NCBI GenBank assembly: GCA_958298945.1
Contig: OY282606.1
Location: forward strand, 74,387,622-74,451,621
Origin: Atherix ibis
Lineage: Eukaryota; Arthropoda; Insecta; Diptera; Athericidae
Reading direction: 5' to 3'
Length of the DNA stretch: 64,000 nucleotides
Positions 10,790 to 24,054 of the stretch are shown here, piece by piece. Both the position numbers and the translations under genes were made by a program. Position 1 is the stretch's first letter, and the number at the start of each line of letters is the position of its first letter. The notes under the pieces are model-generated. The model saw nothing but the letters and a program-made list of their open reading frames with translations, made no database searches and was not told where the DNA came from.

Positions 10790-11755
10790 CTCTGCTACGT
10801 TTACAGAGCCGAATAGGTTCAACCACCTGGGGCAATAAATCCGACCTTATTTCACATATTTGGCGTTAAATATTTAATTTTAATGTATAAATGATTGCTG
10901 TTTTATTGACATACACCAATGAATTCAAATAACTCCACAAGAAAAACTCCAAAGATGTTGAATTACAAATTCTTGGAGGTCATTGCATATTTGCATTTCT
11001 TTGCCGAAATAAATCGATTGTGACATCAGTTGTGTGGCACAACAACTGTGCCGTCTTGTTGAAACCACATATTTGTTAAATCACTATATACTAATTGAGG
11101 TTACAAAAAGTTCATTATCATCGATATGTACCGCTCACCATTGACAGTAACGGCAACTCCTTCCTCATTGCCACCATACCATAAATCACGCCTAACGGTC
11201 ACTTTTTTAGAATGTAAGGGTTCTTTGTGAATAATTTGTAGATTGGCTAGAGCCAGTAATGGCAATTTTCTTTATTCACTAATGAGGAGAGATGAAAATG
11301 ATTTCCTTTAAAAAAATCAGCATAATTTTCAAGTTATTCCAGAGCAAAATCAGCAAATTCACTGTGTTTGCGATGATCAAATTGGATTCATGTCTTATGC
11401 GATAAGTATTTCGTAAGATTGTAATCCCAAATGCAACCGTCAAATATGCCATGTGGTTGTGGAAGACAGTCCCAAATATTGAGAGCGCGCTGAAATCGAT
11501 AAATTTACTTTAAACGGCAGCAATATTCTCGGCTCTTCAACCGAATCTTTATCTAACTGGCACGCGAATATTATGTAAAGAAAGATTGCATTCAAAATTT
11601 TCCACAGTTTGACGAATAGCGAGCACATTAGGCCGGTTATAACGACCATAAATGGAAATAAATGCACGATAAGTTGCAATAAAAGAACGATTATTTTGAT
11701 AAAAACATTGTTTAGTTTCCAAGCGTTGGTAAGGCGTGTATTTTCTCATGAATAA
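10790..11755 (-). mobile_element. Degenerate rosa-like (DD41D) transposon, copy 1
   Basis: The minus strand starts near 11749 with RKYTPYQRLETKQCFYQNN, the N-terminal helix-turn-helix typical of this transposase group (also called DUF4817). Further on, near 11000-11170, come VAVTVNGERY, then WFQQDGTVV (second catalytic Asp) and FGVFLVELFEFIGV, corresponding to LDFFLWGYLK. Frames change often and stops are frequent. Compare the copies at 17022, 46210 and 50394. Non-functional. Confidence 0.65.
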
Positions 11756-11989
11756 ATTTCAAATCTTACTAAATACAACCGACGGTAATAAAATATGTTG
11801 ACATTTCAAATATAGCCACACGGTCTATTTGAAAACATATTAATTATCCTTATTCAATAATTCCTTTGTTAAAGTACTATGGCAGCATTGTTGTTTGATA
11901 GTTGAAATTTAAGATATAGTAGTTATATTAAAAATTTCGAATGAAACCTTTTTTATAAATAATAAATTTTATTGTAAATGAATTCAATT

Positions 11990-13780
11990 AGTCGTTGATT
12001 CGGGCGAAATTCGTTAATTTATTAGACATTCAACTACACAATATCTTCATTAAAATTTTCTTTTTTATTTGATTACTAACATTTTTCCACAATCTCTATT
12101 TTGAAAAAAAAAAAATTTTTTACATGAATTATAAGCAAAACATAACCGATTATATTAACTTACAAATAATAGTTGATATTTTAAACTTCAATACTATATG
12201 CGTACTTACAAGTAGATCAGAACACTAACTAAGTTGCACTTATCTTTAAAAAGAACCTGCACAAATATCAGAATAGTAAAGTTGCAGAATAATCTTCAGT
12301 ACTAGTAGTTAATGATGTAAAAAATTATGTAATTTTATTTTTCAGAAGGCGATTATTTTGAATTTGAAGATTTTGTTGTTCCTTTGTGAAGAATGCAGGT
12401 GCATTTTTCTCAACTTAAAATTATAGAGAAGAAAGTAAGTACATATGCAAGTGTTTCTAAAAATTAGCCTGTAATTGGTATAATTACCATTATCTTAAAA
12501 AAATTGGACTGTGGAACCACGTATCTTATGTTCTTGAAAAGAATATTTGTATTGGTATGGTAGACGATAAATGCTTTCCTATAATTATTGAAATTAATTT
12601 TGGGATGGGAATTATTTCATTATATAACATATATTAATAAATAGTAGTAATATAGAATATGCCTTATTAAAGAATTGCGTTATAAATGCAGTTACACCCA
12701 AAACGAATGATTTTATGCTCCCAAAGAGAATGTTTGTCTTTTAAAAACTTAAACTCAGCAAAATCTAATTAATTTTGTTGGCATCCTTTTTATGAACGAA
12801 ATTTATTTATGAAACAATAATATTCATATAAATTTTATGATTATTATAAAAATAAAGAATTCGTAATTAGAATGTATGTAAATGTGTAGAAATCTATACA
12901 ATACCTACGAAATGTATATAAAAAAAAACTATCTAGATTGATTCTAATAAGTGAAGAAAGTATTGTAATAAAAAAGCCCAGAATATGAGGAAAAAACAAA
13001 TTGTACAAAACGTAGTATAAATGTTAGTATTGTTGAAACTTTATGAAGTTTCTATCTACTCAATTTCGTGTTGGTTTAACTAGTAACAGTATTTAATTAA
13101 TCTTATTGCGTAAATTAGTACCACCTAAAAAGGTGTGAGAGAACGATAGTTAGACTAGGTACGTAATTTACATATGTACATAAACATGTTCGTTGAGCTG
13201 TCGAAGCATTTCACACTTTAGTATAATAATCAACATTCAAATTATATATTCCCATAATTATTTTTAATTGGCTTAATTCTTATCCTTTTGAACGTACTTA
13301 TTAAAGGGGAAATTTCATGCGCTTTCTATTGTATAATTACAATATGTCTTGGGATGTTTTGAAATTGATAAGGTCTCTTTAAAATAATGGAAACAGTCTT
13401 AAATATAAGAAAATATAATAAATTTATTATTTTATGTTTACTATCCACCAAAAAAACAACTGGAAGGAATATTTATGTAGGAATCTACAATGACGACACC
13501 CAAGCAAGCGGGAAACATTCTACGATATTGTTTGAAGGGGCAACAAACGTCATTTGAAAGAAAAATCTCGTCGTGTACGCTCAAGTTCAACCCGCGTGTA
13601 GTGTTAAATCAATTATTTTAAAAACAATTTGAATCCTACATTATTTGGAAAATATCTTTTTGTTAGTTTAAGGTTGTTAATAAAATATATAATTTTGAAT
13701 CCTACATTTATACCCTTGAAATAATAAATTGACTTAAATTTTTCCTGAATATGCAAGAAAAACTTTTTTAATCTTTGTAT
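11990..13780. other. AT-rich sequence, no gene seen
   Basis: No coding exon or classified repeat was identified on either strand. A short direct repeat (TTTGAATCCTACATT) occurs at about 13628 and 13697. Confidence 0.4.
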
Positions 13781-13789
13781 ACTATGCTT

Positions 13790-14560
13790 GCCTAAGTTAC
13801 TATCTTATTAGATACGAGTATTAAATACCTTAGGAATAGTAATTTTTATTGTAGCCTTGGCCTTATTTTCAAAGTTTCACAGATTTGTTCGGTGTAAATA
13901 TTAATTTGGCATCGCACATAACTGTGTGATTGTGCATAAATTATTGCAAAAGCGGTGAGAAATCGTAACGCTTGCATACTTTTGTGTAGATTTTTTTATA
14001 TAGACATGACACCCATTGACATCTAGTTTTCGTTATGGAAATTTATTGAATTCCAAAAAGCAAATTTATTGAATTCATTTTAATTCACTTATTTCAAACA
14101 AAAAGTTTTGAATATCTACAAATGATTGTTTTACCATTAAAATTTATCTTTACTAAGTTTTGGTGTAGTTTTAATTTCAACATAATATCACATTCTCTAT
14201 AATTGTTTTGATGTAATCAAATAACTTGCAATTTATATTTTTATATGGTCGTCCACTTTATAATTATGTTTTAATAAATAATATATAGTAAAATAAATAA
14301 AATAAAAATATATAATAAATAAATAAATAATGTTTTAAAATAAAATACTGTATTTTATAGCAACTTTCCAAAACTAATTCCATCAAATAATAAAATCCGC
14401 AATATTAAAAAATCAATATGAAAATGGTTTTAAGCGAACTGAAGTTAAAAATTGGCCCCCACTGATTTACGCCGTTTCTGTTATTTTGCATGTATATGCG
14501 TTCTTACGAATGTATTGCCAACAACATTTGGACAGAATTTTTGTGTAGAGGCCTAGTACC
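13790..14560. repeat. Dispersed repeat, copy 1 (unclassified)
   Basis: Shares long blocks with 46715-48170: AGATTTTTTTATATAGACAT with GACACCCATTG..CATCTAGTTTTCGT at about 13990, an AATAAATAAATAATGTTTTAAAATA block at about 14310, and AAAATTGGCCCCCACTGATT with TTACGCCGTTTCTGTTATTT at about 14440-14490. Both copies end in TTTTTGTGTAGAGGCCTA. No protein is visible, so it is probably a non-autonomous transposon. Copy 2 is about 1.45 kb, so this copy has internal deletions. Confidence 0.6.
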
Positions 14561-14751
14561 GTGTACGTGCGGCATCGTACAATTGGATAGAGAGAGTCTT
14601 GCGGAAGAGAGTCCTTAAGAATTTTTTTTTGGAGGGAAATTTTGTTGGGTGTCGAAAGCTTAGCATACAAAATAATTGCATTGCCCCATTTTCTCCTGCA
14701 AATAATTCGCTTTCAAATCGTACAATTCTACGAACAGTTCGCCGCTATATA

Positions 14752-16001
14752 CGAGGGTCGTTCAATTGCGCTCGTAGTATTGGTAAAGATTTTTTTTGTA
14801 AGTACCATTATCGACAGGAAAGCTGTCAAAATTTCAGCTCGATCCATAGCGTAGGTCAATTTCTATCGTCGATTAAAGTTAACGACATTTATTTGTGCAT
14901 AACAATGGAAAAAAGCGAGTTTAGGGCTGTCATCAAACATCTCCATTTGAAAGGCTTAAGCCCGAAATAAATCAAAGCCGAGTTGGATGCAGTTCATGGC
15001 ACATCTGCACCTGTGTTTGCGACGGTTTACAATTGGGTGAATGAATTTAAACGTGGCCGTTCATCCACAAAAGATGAACATCGTTCAGGACGCCCAGTTG
15101 AGGTGTCTACTCCTGAAATCATCGACAAAATCCACGATCTGATTTTGAACGACCGGCGAATTAAAGTGCGCGAATTAGTTGAGGCCACGGGCATATCACA
15201 AGGTACAGTCGCTTCAATTTTGCATGAAAAATTGTCTGTGAAAAAAATTTCGGCAAGATGGGTGCCGCGTTTGCTCTCAGAGGAGAATAAGCCCAATCGT
15301 GTAGTGGACTCTGAGGCTATGTTGGCACTCTTTCATCGCAATCCTGCCGAATTCCTTCGTCGATATGTCACTGTGGACGAAACCTGGATACACTACTACA
15401 CTCCAGAAACGAAGAGACAGTCATCACAGTGGATTTTCAAGGGTGAACGGTCTCCGAAGAAGGCAAAAACTGTGCCATCGGCCGGCAAGGTGATGTCCAC
15501 GGTCTTTTGGAATTCGCAGGGCATCATTTTTATCGACTACTTGGAAAAAGGAAAAACAATAACAGGAGCGTATTACGCGTCGTTATTGCAACGGTTGAGT
15601 GAGGAAATCAAAGAGAAACGCCCCCATCTGAAGAAGAAAAAAATCCTCTTGCATCAGGACAATGCGCGTGTGCACACCTGCGCTGTTTCCATGGCCAAAA
15701 TTGTGAAATTGAGAATGGAATTGTTGCAGCATCCCGCTTATTCACCAGATTTGGCACCGAGTGACTATTTTCTTTTCCCCAATCTGAAGAAATGGCTTGG
15801 CGGATGACGGTTCACTTCCAACGAGGACGTCATTGCTCAAACGGATGAGTATTTTGCAGAACTTCCGAAATCCTATTTTTTGGACGGGATAAAAATTTTG
15901 GAAAAATGGTTGGAAAAGTGTATAGAGCTAAAAGGAAATTTTTTTTTTTTAAAAACAGTTTTTTTTCTATCTTTTTCTAAGGACTTATTGAACGACCCGC
16001 G
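14752..16001 (+). mobile_element. Mariner element, copy C1 (two stop codons)
   Basis: The ends read CGAGGGTCGTTCAA and, inverted, CGCGGGTCGTTCAATAAG, with TA at 14750-14751 and 16002-16003. The start codon is at 14905. The transposase is near full length with all DD34D residues: Asp in VTVDETW, LHQDNARVH and [12 protein letters not shown]. Relative to sister copy 36070-37320 it has a stop at codon 22 (14968-14970) and another at 15805-15807 (GGATGA instead of GGACGA). About 25 bp just inside the 5' terminal repeat is deleted. It keeps the NPAEFLRR block that the sister lacks. Recently dead. Confidence 0.92.
14905..15950 (+). pseudogene. Mariner transposase pseudogene (copy C1)
   Basis: The longest uninterrupted stretch is 14971-15807, starting just after a TAA at codon 22. 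The N-terminal paired-like helix-turn-helix domain (VYNWVNEFKRGRS.., VRELVEATGISQGTVASIL) and the catalytic domain are both recognisable, with WVPRLL between them. The C-terminus (LDGIKILEKWLEKCIELKG) is readable after the second stop. Two substitutions separate it from an open gene; the terminal repeat deletion would independently affect mobility. Confidence 0.9.
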
Positions 16002-16314
16002 TATTATACTGATCGTTATACTGAAATAAATACGCTATATTATACTAATCTTTAGTCGTGAATAAACAATTTTTGTTCGTTTATTTTGATATTTGACAAT
16101 TTATTCATTCATGCGTATTTATTTTGTATATGATAAATTTCTTTTTATTTATGAATTTATTATTTATTTTTTTCTAATTTAAAACTATTTGAATTTATGC
16201 AAAATGAAGGTTATCTGATGTAAATTTAATAAAAAAATAACAAAAACTAGTGTAGTCCATCTACTTGAAAGATGAATGTTTGTTCTTGCAAATATCAAAT
16301 TATTTAATACTAGC

Positions 16315-16570
16315 TAAGACCCGGCGCGCGTTTGCTGTGCCCCTCAATAAATAAAACATGGATTTTTATTTTTAATTTGAAAAAGACATTATTGCAATGG
16401 AAGAGGGTATCAATATTTTTTGGTTTTACTATTCTGGAGCAGGTTACGTATACATTCAATTCAATCCAGCAGTTTTTTAAAATTCAATCCAGCAACACTT
16501 AGCGATTGTTCTTGCGCTTTGCTGATTGTAATTGCGAAGGCTTGGCGTACTAAAAACTGAAGTCGCTAGA
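16315..16570 (-). mobile_element. Helitron 3' end with helicase C-terminus remnant
   Basis: Minus-strand translation at about 16495-16560 reads QAFAITISKAQEQSLSVAG, the superfamily-1 helicase motif of Helitron and Pif1 proteins (AFAMTINKSQGQT). Downstream comes a broken C-terminus ending LLRGTANARRVL. The minus-strand sequence ends with a GC-rich stretch (GCACAGCAAACGCGCGCCGG) followed by GTCTTAGCTAG, the CTAG-type terminus expected of a Helitron 3' end. The 5' parts (Rep endonuclease) were not found. Confidence 0.65.
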
Positions 16571-17021
16571 ATTTGAAAGGCAAATTGGGGGGAATATTTA
16601 TACCTGTACAAAATAGCCCTATTTATACCTGAATTATACCTGAATAAATTTGCCATTGGGCGAGAAAATTATGAATAAATAAATAAAAGTCATATAAGAC
16701 TTAAAAATCGTGAAAACTTACAAATAGTTCACAGGCAAATACAGAAAACGGGAAATAAATGTTTAAAATGCAAACAGACGTAATTTCCTAAATTACAAAA
16801 TACACAGAAACGAAAAAATGCAAAGAAACGAAAAACATATATTTTTTTTAATAATTGCACTTTAGTATTATTTTGGCGACTAGTTTGAGCAAAATGGGCA
16901 GCACAGAAATACTCCCCGTACGCAAAAACCCTCCCATACAACTTTTCATTACCGTGCGTTGAACTGTTTCGGAATCTATAGGGAACATACACATACAGTC
17001 AGACAAACATTCGTTTATATA

Positions 17022-18082
17022 TGCAGGGTGCGTTTTATGTTCAAGGTCGAAATTTTTTTTTAAATAAATTTTATAATTTATATTTTATTGGTTGATTATA
17101 TAGTCTTTAGTATTATGTATAAAATATAATGTCAGTTAAATGCGTGACTCTAGTCTTTTTAACATTTTCGCAGATTTATGGTTTTATTTCAGCAACTTCG
17201 TTTCGAATGTTGTGCTTAAGCAACAAGGTTGTAGTTGATTTATTTGTATACACCTTTTCCTTTAAGTACCTCTACACAAAGAAATCGGGAGGGTTTAAAT
17301 CAGGGGATCGTGGGGGCCAGTCGATATCACCACTTTTTGACATTGTTCGTCCGGGAAAAATTTCTCTCAAAATTTGCATCGTAGCACGAACTGTGTGTGA
17401 TGTAGCACCGTATTGTTGAAACCACATGTTATATATATCTAATTAATCCAATTCGGGCAGAAGAAAGTTTTCCAACATGTCCCAATAGCGGTCATCAGTA
17501 ACTGTTACAGCATTGCCTCCAGCATCCTCAAAGAAATATGGCCTAATGATGCCGCCTGCCCAGATGCTGCACCATACAGTTACTCTACACGTTAAGGGTT
17601 TAGTAGTCCGAATTTTCAGTGCCCCAATAGTGGCTATTCTGATTAATAACAAATCCAGCCAAGTCGAAGTATGCTTCATCGTTCATAATGGTTTGTCTAC
17701 AAAACTCGAGCACTCCAGTCTCGCCTCCCGACCATGGTCATTTGCCTGCAGTTGTTGTGTCAATTTAATTTTATACAGGTAAAATTTTTTTGAGAATTTT
17801 TAACACACGTAGTGGAGATATTCTAAATTCTTGTGAACGGCGTTGATGAGAGATACACGGTGATTCAGTAACGTTTGCTTAATTGTCGCCCAGTTTTCAC
17901 AATTGAATAATTATTTAAATGAAATGTTTTAATAATTTCAACACTTTGTTACGGCATTAGATGCTCTATGATAAATTGCTATTGACCACTCTCTGCGATA
18001 GTTAAAAGTCAACGTACAAATGTCGCCTAAACAAAAACGGTGGCTAAACAAAATCAACTTGGAACATAAAAAGCACCCTGCA
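17022..18082 (-). mobile_element. Rosa-like (DD41D) transposon, copy 2, with intact terminal repeats
   Basis: Inverted terminal repeats TGCAGGGTGCGTTTTATGTT (17022) and TGCAGGGTGCTTTTTATGTT (complement, ending 18082) are flanked by TA at 17020-17021 and 18083-18084. The minus-strand transposase fragments show NDEAYFDLAGFVINQN (first Asp), TVWCSIWAGGIIRPYFFEDA, VTVTDDRYWDMLENFLLPEL, then WFQQYGATSHTVRATM (second Asp changed to Tyr) and WPPRSPDLNPPDFFVWRYLK (third Asp). Forty-one residues separate the second and third positions, the spacing of the rosa group rather than 34 as in mariner. The N-terminal part is largely lost; several stops. Confidence 0.8.
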
Positions 18083-18089
18083 TAACATA

Positions 18090-19290
18090 ACTATTTCATA
18101 AAAGGCATAACTCTTACAGTAAATCGCGCAAAGGCTAGTTTGAAATAACTCTTCGTATGTTCTTACGTATAGTAGCTTGATTTGCGGATGTTCTATATAA
18201 GTTCAAATCTTTTAAAGTTTATAGTCATTGGTACTCATATGGTCATCAATGTTTCGAAGCTGGGTAGATCTTATAAGGCAACAATCGGAAGCATAAAGCG
18301 ATAGACAGAGACAAGTACTAAAGCCAGCCCAAATCCTCTTAGAGTTTTAGGGCCCAAAAAGACGGAGAATAACATCTAATAAAGGTAATATCATTCTGGG
18401 ATGATATTGGAAGCATCTTACATAATTGAATTACATGCTTATGCTAATTTCTCCTGCTTCGTGCATTAGTCAAGGACTAGAATAGTCATTCCAGTGGATA
18501 CTTAACAGGCCTAATGCATTTAATTTTACATCCCTTATCGATGTAAGGTTACAGGCAAATGGGTGCACTTAAAATATTCTGTAAAAGTGAATTTATAATG
18601 AAAAAATTGATGTAAAATTTGTTACAGTTGATATAAAAAATAAAAAATCTTGAATCTTAAAATACAAAAAATAATGTAGATTTTCTCTATGAATTAAAAG
18701 TTAAAATAATATATAAAATATTTTAAAACAAATAAATAATTGTGAAAATGTCATTCTAATAATACGAAGTAAATAAAATAAGAACATTTTTTTTTTTGCT
18801 CGCGTAAATTGCGCGTGTTTTGCGATTATATGTTCTTGCAGATATTAATTGAAGTAGTAGTGCTAGTGTAATGCAAGAATTTTGTTTATGGCAGATCCCA
18901 TGCACGAGCAAAATTATTACATACACGCGCATACATTATACATTTAGACGAGCGAAAAATTAAAAATTTCCTCTCTAAATCGTTCATTGCACGAACGGTG
19001 TAATATAAGCTTTAGAATAACGGTAACGTTTTCGTGGTATTTTTTTTATAACCTCTCGTAAACTTAATAAAAACAATAAGAATATAAAAGTACTAATGTC
19101 TATTAAACGAATTTTCTTTAAACAAAAACAACTTGTGTTGAAAAAAAAATATTTTTTATTGTAAAATATTGAAATTTAATTTTTTATTCTTCCAATTTTT
19201 ATACCTTCCCCCTATAACCTATCCTGTTCCTTTCGGCCTCAGGCTGTATTTATGTTTATTTTTTTGGATTTTTTTTAAAATTAAATTTTC
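18090..19290. other. AT-rich sequence, no gene seen
   Basis: No coding or classified repeat signal was found. The stretch near 18780-18990 is locally CpG-richer (GCTCGCGTAAATTGCGCG, ACACGCGCATAC), but I cannot tie this to a promoter. Confidence 0.35.
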
Positions 19291-19295
19291 ACTTC

Positions 19296-19556
19296 TTGTC
19301 TTTTATTTTATTCCATTTCCATTCCAATGTAAAAATTAACTCCATTTTCCCCTATGTGTTTAAGGCATATATTTCTTATTATGGTAGGTGTGAGAGCACT
19401 ACTTTGTCAATCTTCGACCCCACTCTGCAATCTCTACAAAAGTTAGTGACAAGCATGCCAAGGCGTACTCCTGTTGAACTAAACATGCCTTTAAAAATTC
19501 CAAATTTTATTAGTTTCTTCATCCCTGATTTCCAATCAATCCATACCATAACATAA
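19296..19556 (+). mobile_element. Non-LTR reverse transcriptase C-terminal fragment
   Basis: An 86-codon open stretch contains FKAYISYYGRCESTT, then LQSLQKLVTSMPRRTPVELN and LKIPNF. This follows the layout of the post-catalytic thumb region of CR1/RTE/jockey-like reverse transcriptases (Y-I-S-Y-...-LQ..K-...-RTP-...-L-IP). It is a short isolated relic; the assignment rests on this one block. Confidence 0.4.
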
Positions 19557-20109
19557 TGGACAAATATCTTAGAAATACGTGTAGTATAAGGCGCATAGTG
19601 TGAATATTTTCTTCAAATTCCTTACGAAATAATCATACAACGTGACCAATTTCCATATATTAAGTAACAAAAATCTTTTCCTTTTGCTTTCGAAATAAAA
19701 ACTAAATTATAAAAAAAATGGAAACTCTTTTACTACAATATTTATAACTTATCATTGTAAAAGTATATATTTAAAAAAAATTATTTCATCCTGTAATGAC
19801 TTTGAACTTTTACTTTTAATTGATTAAACCTTCAAACTACTTGATTACGTACTATAGATCTAATTAATTCTTTCAATTCCTGTTGGAAATATTTTATATA
19901 AAAATATTCGTATCTATGTGTACATGATTAGTGAATCATAATTTATCGGAAAATTTTTCGAATGTCGAAGTACTTATTATTATTATTTTTGCACTTCTTC
20001 CTAAATTGAGCAGATTTAAATATACTTGCAATATTTAATTAAATTAAAGATAACAAATTATACTTTATTTTTCTGGGAAATCATCAGAATTTTTAAATTT
20101 AATGAGTGA

Positions 20110-20976
20110 ATTGTAATTTTGTTTGCTGATGAAGCCACAATAAAGACATTAATTAATGCCAACCGACGAATAACAACTCGTAAGATCGCTGAAAGATTAA
20201 ATCTATCAAATTCGACCGTTCATAACCATTTGAAACGGCTAGGTTCAATCTCAAAGCTCGACATATGGGTTGCTCATCTTCTCACGGAAAAAAATTTGTG
20301 CCGTCGCATTGACGTTTGTGATTTGCTCCTTAAACGCCAAGATATTGATCCATTTTTGAAACGTATCATCACTGGAGACGAGAAATGGGTTATCTAAAAC
20401 AATGTTAAGCGCAAAAGATCCTGGAGTAGAAAAGATGAATCGGCTCAAAGCACTTCGGAAACCAATATTCATCAAAAAAAGGTTATGTTATCTGTTTGGT
20501 GGGATTTCAAGGTAATCGTTTATTTTGAGCTTCTATCGAGCAACACAACGATCAATTCTGAAGTGTACTGTCATCAGTTGGACAAATTGAATGATTCGCT
20601 TAAAGAAAAAATACCAGAATTGGTCAATAGGATCCACATATGTATACAAGTTTGACCACTCGGCAAAAGCTTTTAGAGCTTGGATGGGATATACTGTCTC
20701 CAGACCTAGCACCTTCCGATTATCATTTGTTCCGATCTCTACAAAATTTTTTTAGATGGTAAAACGTTTAATTCAAATGAGGAGGTCAAAAATCACTTGG
20801 ATCAATTTTTTGCCATCAAAGAGCAAACATTTTATTAGCGTGGAAACATGCTACTGCAAGAAAGATGGCAAAGGGTATTGGATCAGACTGGACAATATTT
20901 AATTGAATAAAATATTAATTCACTATAAGAAAATCGTCTTTTGTTTTTATAAAAAAAAACTTTCCGAACAACCCAA
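20110..20976 (+). mobile_element. 5'-truncated mariner element (mellifera type)
   Basis: The transposase is readable from the second half of the DNA-binding domain (TLINANRRITTRKIAERLNL) through ITGDEKWVI (first Asp, followed by a stop at 20395), HQKKVMLSVWWDF and INSEVYCHQLDKLND. A deletion then removes the second Asp, after which [19 protein letters not shown] (third Asp) and a C-terminus to about 20908 remain. The 3' terminal repeat (TTGGGTTGTTCGG in reverse) ends at 20976 and is followed by TA. The 5' terminal repeat and N-terminus are missing. Confidence 0.8.
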
Positions 20977-20989
20977 TAAATATTGTAGT

Positions 20990-23810
20990 ACACATATTTG
21001 GAGAGAGCACCTAGAGACACAGAAATATTGTTGTATTATTATGTAACCTGAAGATATTCAGAAAAAATATATACTTTAGTCTTTATTGCTCTCCATTCAA
21101 TTGCAAAAAAGTTTAGCACTTTTTTTTAAGTTGAGAATATTTCATAATTATTATACATATATAAATGAAATCTTTTTTAAATATAGTATAGAATTAGTAT
21201 TTATATCCATAGTGAACATAAGAGTCCCCATGAATGATTTTGATCGTGCCTAATTCATTTGTTCGAGAAAATTCCTCATACTCACTGTAGCACTAATAAT
21301 TTTAATCACAAAATTTTTAATTAAACTAGCTAACTTTGGTTAATTAAAAAAGGAGTATTTTTTCTTTTTTTAACATATTAGCACTATTATAATTGCATTT
21401 GTAAAAAAATGTCTAGCGATTTTCTGTCAACCCACTACAATCCAGTTTGGATATGGATCGTGTCTAGAAAAATTAACAAACAACCCTTGTTTAGGCAAAA
21501 AGAAAACTTTTTTTGAAAATTATAATATTTTTAACTTCATAAATATTTTTTTTTTATAAATATAAATTTAAATTATAAATATTACGGAAATTTTGAACTC
21601 ACCCACATCAAGAGTATAGTAAATATTGTACCGTATCCTTATGAGTTCTTTCTTAAAAATATTATCTCGCAACTATTATGTATTAGTATAAGTATGTTTT
21701 TGAATTAAAATACTTTTTTGTTGTTGATATATTTAAAACTTTCACACTAGCATTTGTCACTATTTATGGTACTTTTGAATTTCGAAGCAATTGCAATTGA
21801 GTGTTTCCGAAATGGAAATTTATTGCATATAATAATCAAACTTTGTCAATAACATATGGTGTATATTAAAAATTTTTTGTTTGGTTAAGAAATTACCACG
21901 TCACAACGTCTTTTTTTGTATGAAAATTTTAAAAAGATTAAATTCCATGCTGCGTTTTATTTATGTATACTACTTACTTTGTTATTTACAATAATTTTTT
22001 TTTTTACATATGATAAAGACTAATATTGTTCAAGTTAATTATTTGTGAGAGAAATTAGAATCTTTCCTTTTTTGGTATTTTTCCATAACTTTTGAAGTTT
22101 TGTGCTAACTAAATATAACCAATCAATCGGTCATGGTCCCGATAATATGGCCGTTCGAAATTTTTGGAAAACTATGTACGCGTTAGAAGACTTCACGCGA
22201 CTGAAACTCTTTTAACTATGAAAGTGATTATTAGCTAGGTTTGTTCGGTTAACTCAATTCAATACATCCCAGACCTTAAATGTAATAAAATAAAGGGTGT
22301 GAGGATGTGGGGGTCTGGGGCCGTTTGATAGTGTGTGTAGGCAAAGTTTTATTGGAGAAAGGATTGAAGAGGAAGAGTCTACCGGTTCAATGAAAACTCA
22401 ACGCAACAGATAGGAACTTGTTGAATTCATTTCCAGTTAGATTGCGACAAATTAAAACTTTTTCATGTATTGTCTTATTAGATATTTTCCCAAAGGACGA
22501 TAACTAGAGTTGTTGGCCATTTATCGCTATCAATGTGTCTACGTATTTGCAATTGTTTGACTAATTCTATCAATTAAATTTTGTACACAAAAGTTACGAT
22601 TACATTTGGATACACTCTCTCCCCATTTATGTATTAATGAATTATTTAAGTAAAAACTAAGATATTTGCTAATTTTTATTGTAATTTTTCGATATTTTCA
22701 TAAAAAATACTTTTAATTTGGATAATTGTTATATCGAAAGTTATTTTTAGTATGATTAATCGATGACTAAATAAGAAATAGAAAGTAAAATTTAGGCCGT
22801 GAAATAGAAGAAAAGATGATGCAACATAACTAATTATAAACGCCACTGCCACTATCAGTTTATAATGCAAATTTGTTTTCGAAAAGGGAGGGTTGTTTTT
22901 GATTCATATACTAATTAGATTAGGAAATATTTGTTTTATTATTCAATATGTATATTAAAATAAAAGAAAAATGGAAACCTTTTGTTTTTGTTTGCTTCTA
23001 TATACCTTCACAATTGAAAAGGGAAATTTCTATTAATTGATTCTGCAAATTTTACAAGAACAAACATTTTCAAACCTTTCTTTTCAGGTTATTCTTTAGT
23101 CAAAAATACTAATTTGATAGTATTTTTAACAATTTCAGCATTTTTTTCGTCAAAACCTTGATGACTAATCAATTATAATTTGATTGAAGTACAAAAGTGC
23201 TAATAAGAAAAGGACTCAAGGTTTTTATTACAGAAATAAAGACTACTATAATATTTACAATGATACTCGTAACTAATATTATTTAAGTATTTAACAGTTT
23301 TTAAACTTTCATTCGTTGTAATTTTGATACCATCGAGATGTGTTCATAGTTTTACGAGTACTAATGAATTTTTTCCTTTATAATATGCTCGTATCATTCA
23401 ATTATAAATACTCTCAATACATAGTATGTTTGTTTTTATTGATTCGGAATATGCTCTAATCAACTTTGCCACATAAAAAAATCATTATCATACAATCGTA
23501 CGCTTAATTGAAGTCCTATAAGTGGTAATGGAAAATTGTAATTTATGCGTAAAAGTTACTTAAGTTAGTGTTAGTTTATGATAGTATAAAAACAAATTTT
23601 CTTATCATTTTATTTATTATTTTATATAGAAGTCTTTGAACTAATTTTGCTACAAGCTGTATCTCTCCGACATACTCGTAAATTCGGTTATATTTTTTTT
23701 TAGTTTAAGTATCATTTTTATATTTTATCCGGTATACTGTTTTTTTATTAATAAAATAGAAAGTTTTCAATTTAAAATATGCAAAAATAACTTCTTTTTT
23801 ATGGATATTT
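20990..23810. other. AT-rich sequence, no gene seen
   Basis: Largely low-complexity. The block 22120-22450 is more GC-rich (GTGAGGATGTGGGGGTCTGG) and may be an old transposon relic, but no reading frame or family could be assigned. Confidence 0.35.
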
Positions 23811-23814
23811 TAAA

Positions 23815-24000
23815 AACTCCTCTTAACACATCTTCATCCTATCCTTAAAGATAGTAAAATTATATTCGATCATCAATTTTGCTAGTTGATTACATTGCGT
23901 CCTTTCTTGAGTGAAAATAGTACTGTCTAGGCATATTTCTGATATATCATAGGCCTTTAGTTGAATTCGATGCTCGGGACTGCTCTGGAAATTCAAGGGC
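23815..24000 (+). mobile_element. Jockey-clade reverse transcriptase fragment
   Basis: Plus-strand pieces LHPILKDSKIIFDHQF and RPFLSENSTV match the same family segment seen at 25150-25370 on the other strand. The fragment lies immediately beside the 3' tail of the minus-strand copy at 24055, giving two copies of the family in opposite orientation about 60 bp apart. Short and frame-broken. Confidence 0.65.
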
Positions 24001-24054
24001 TTATTTTAAATATATATAGGAATACGCTTAGAAATACAATTGTTGTTTTGTTTT

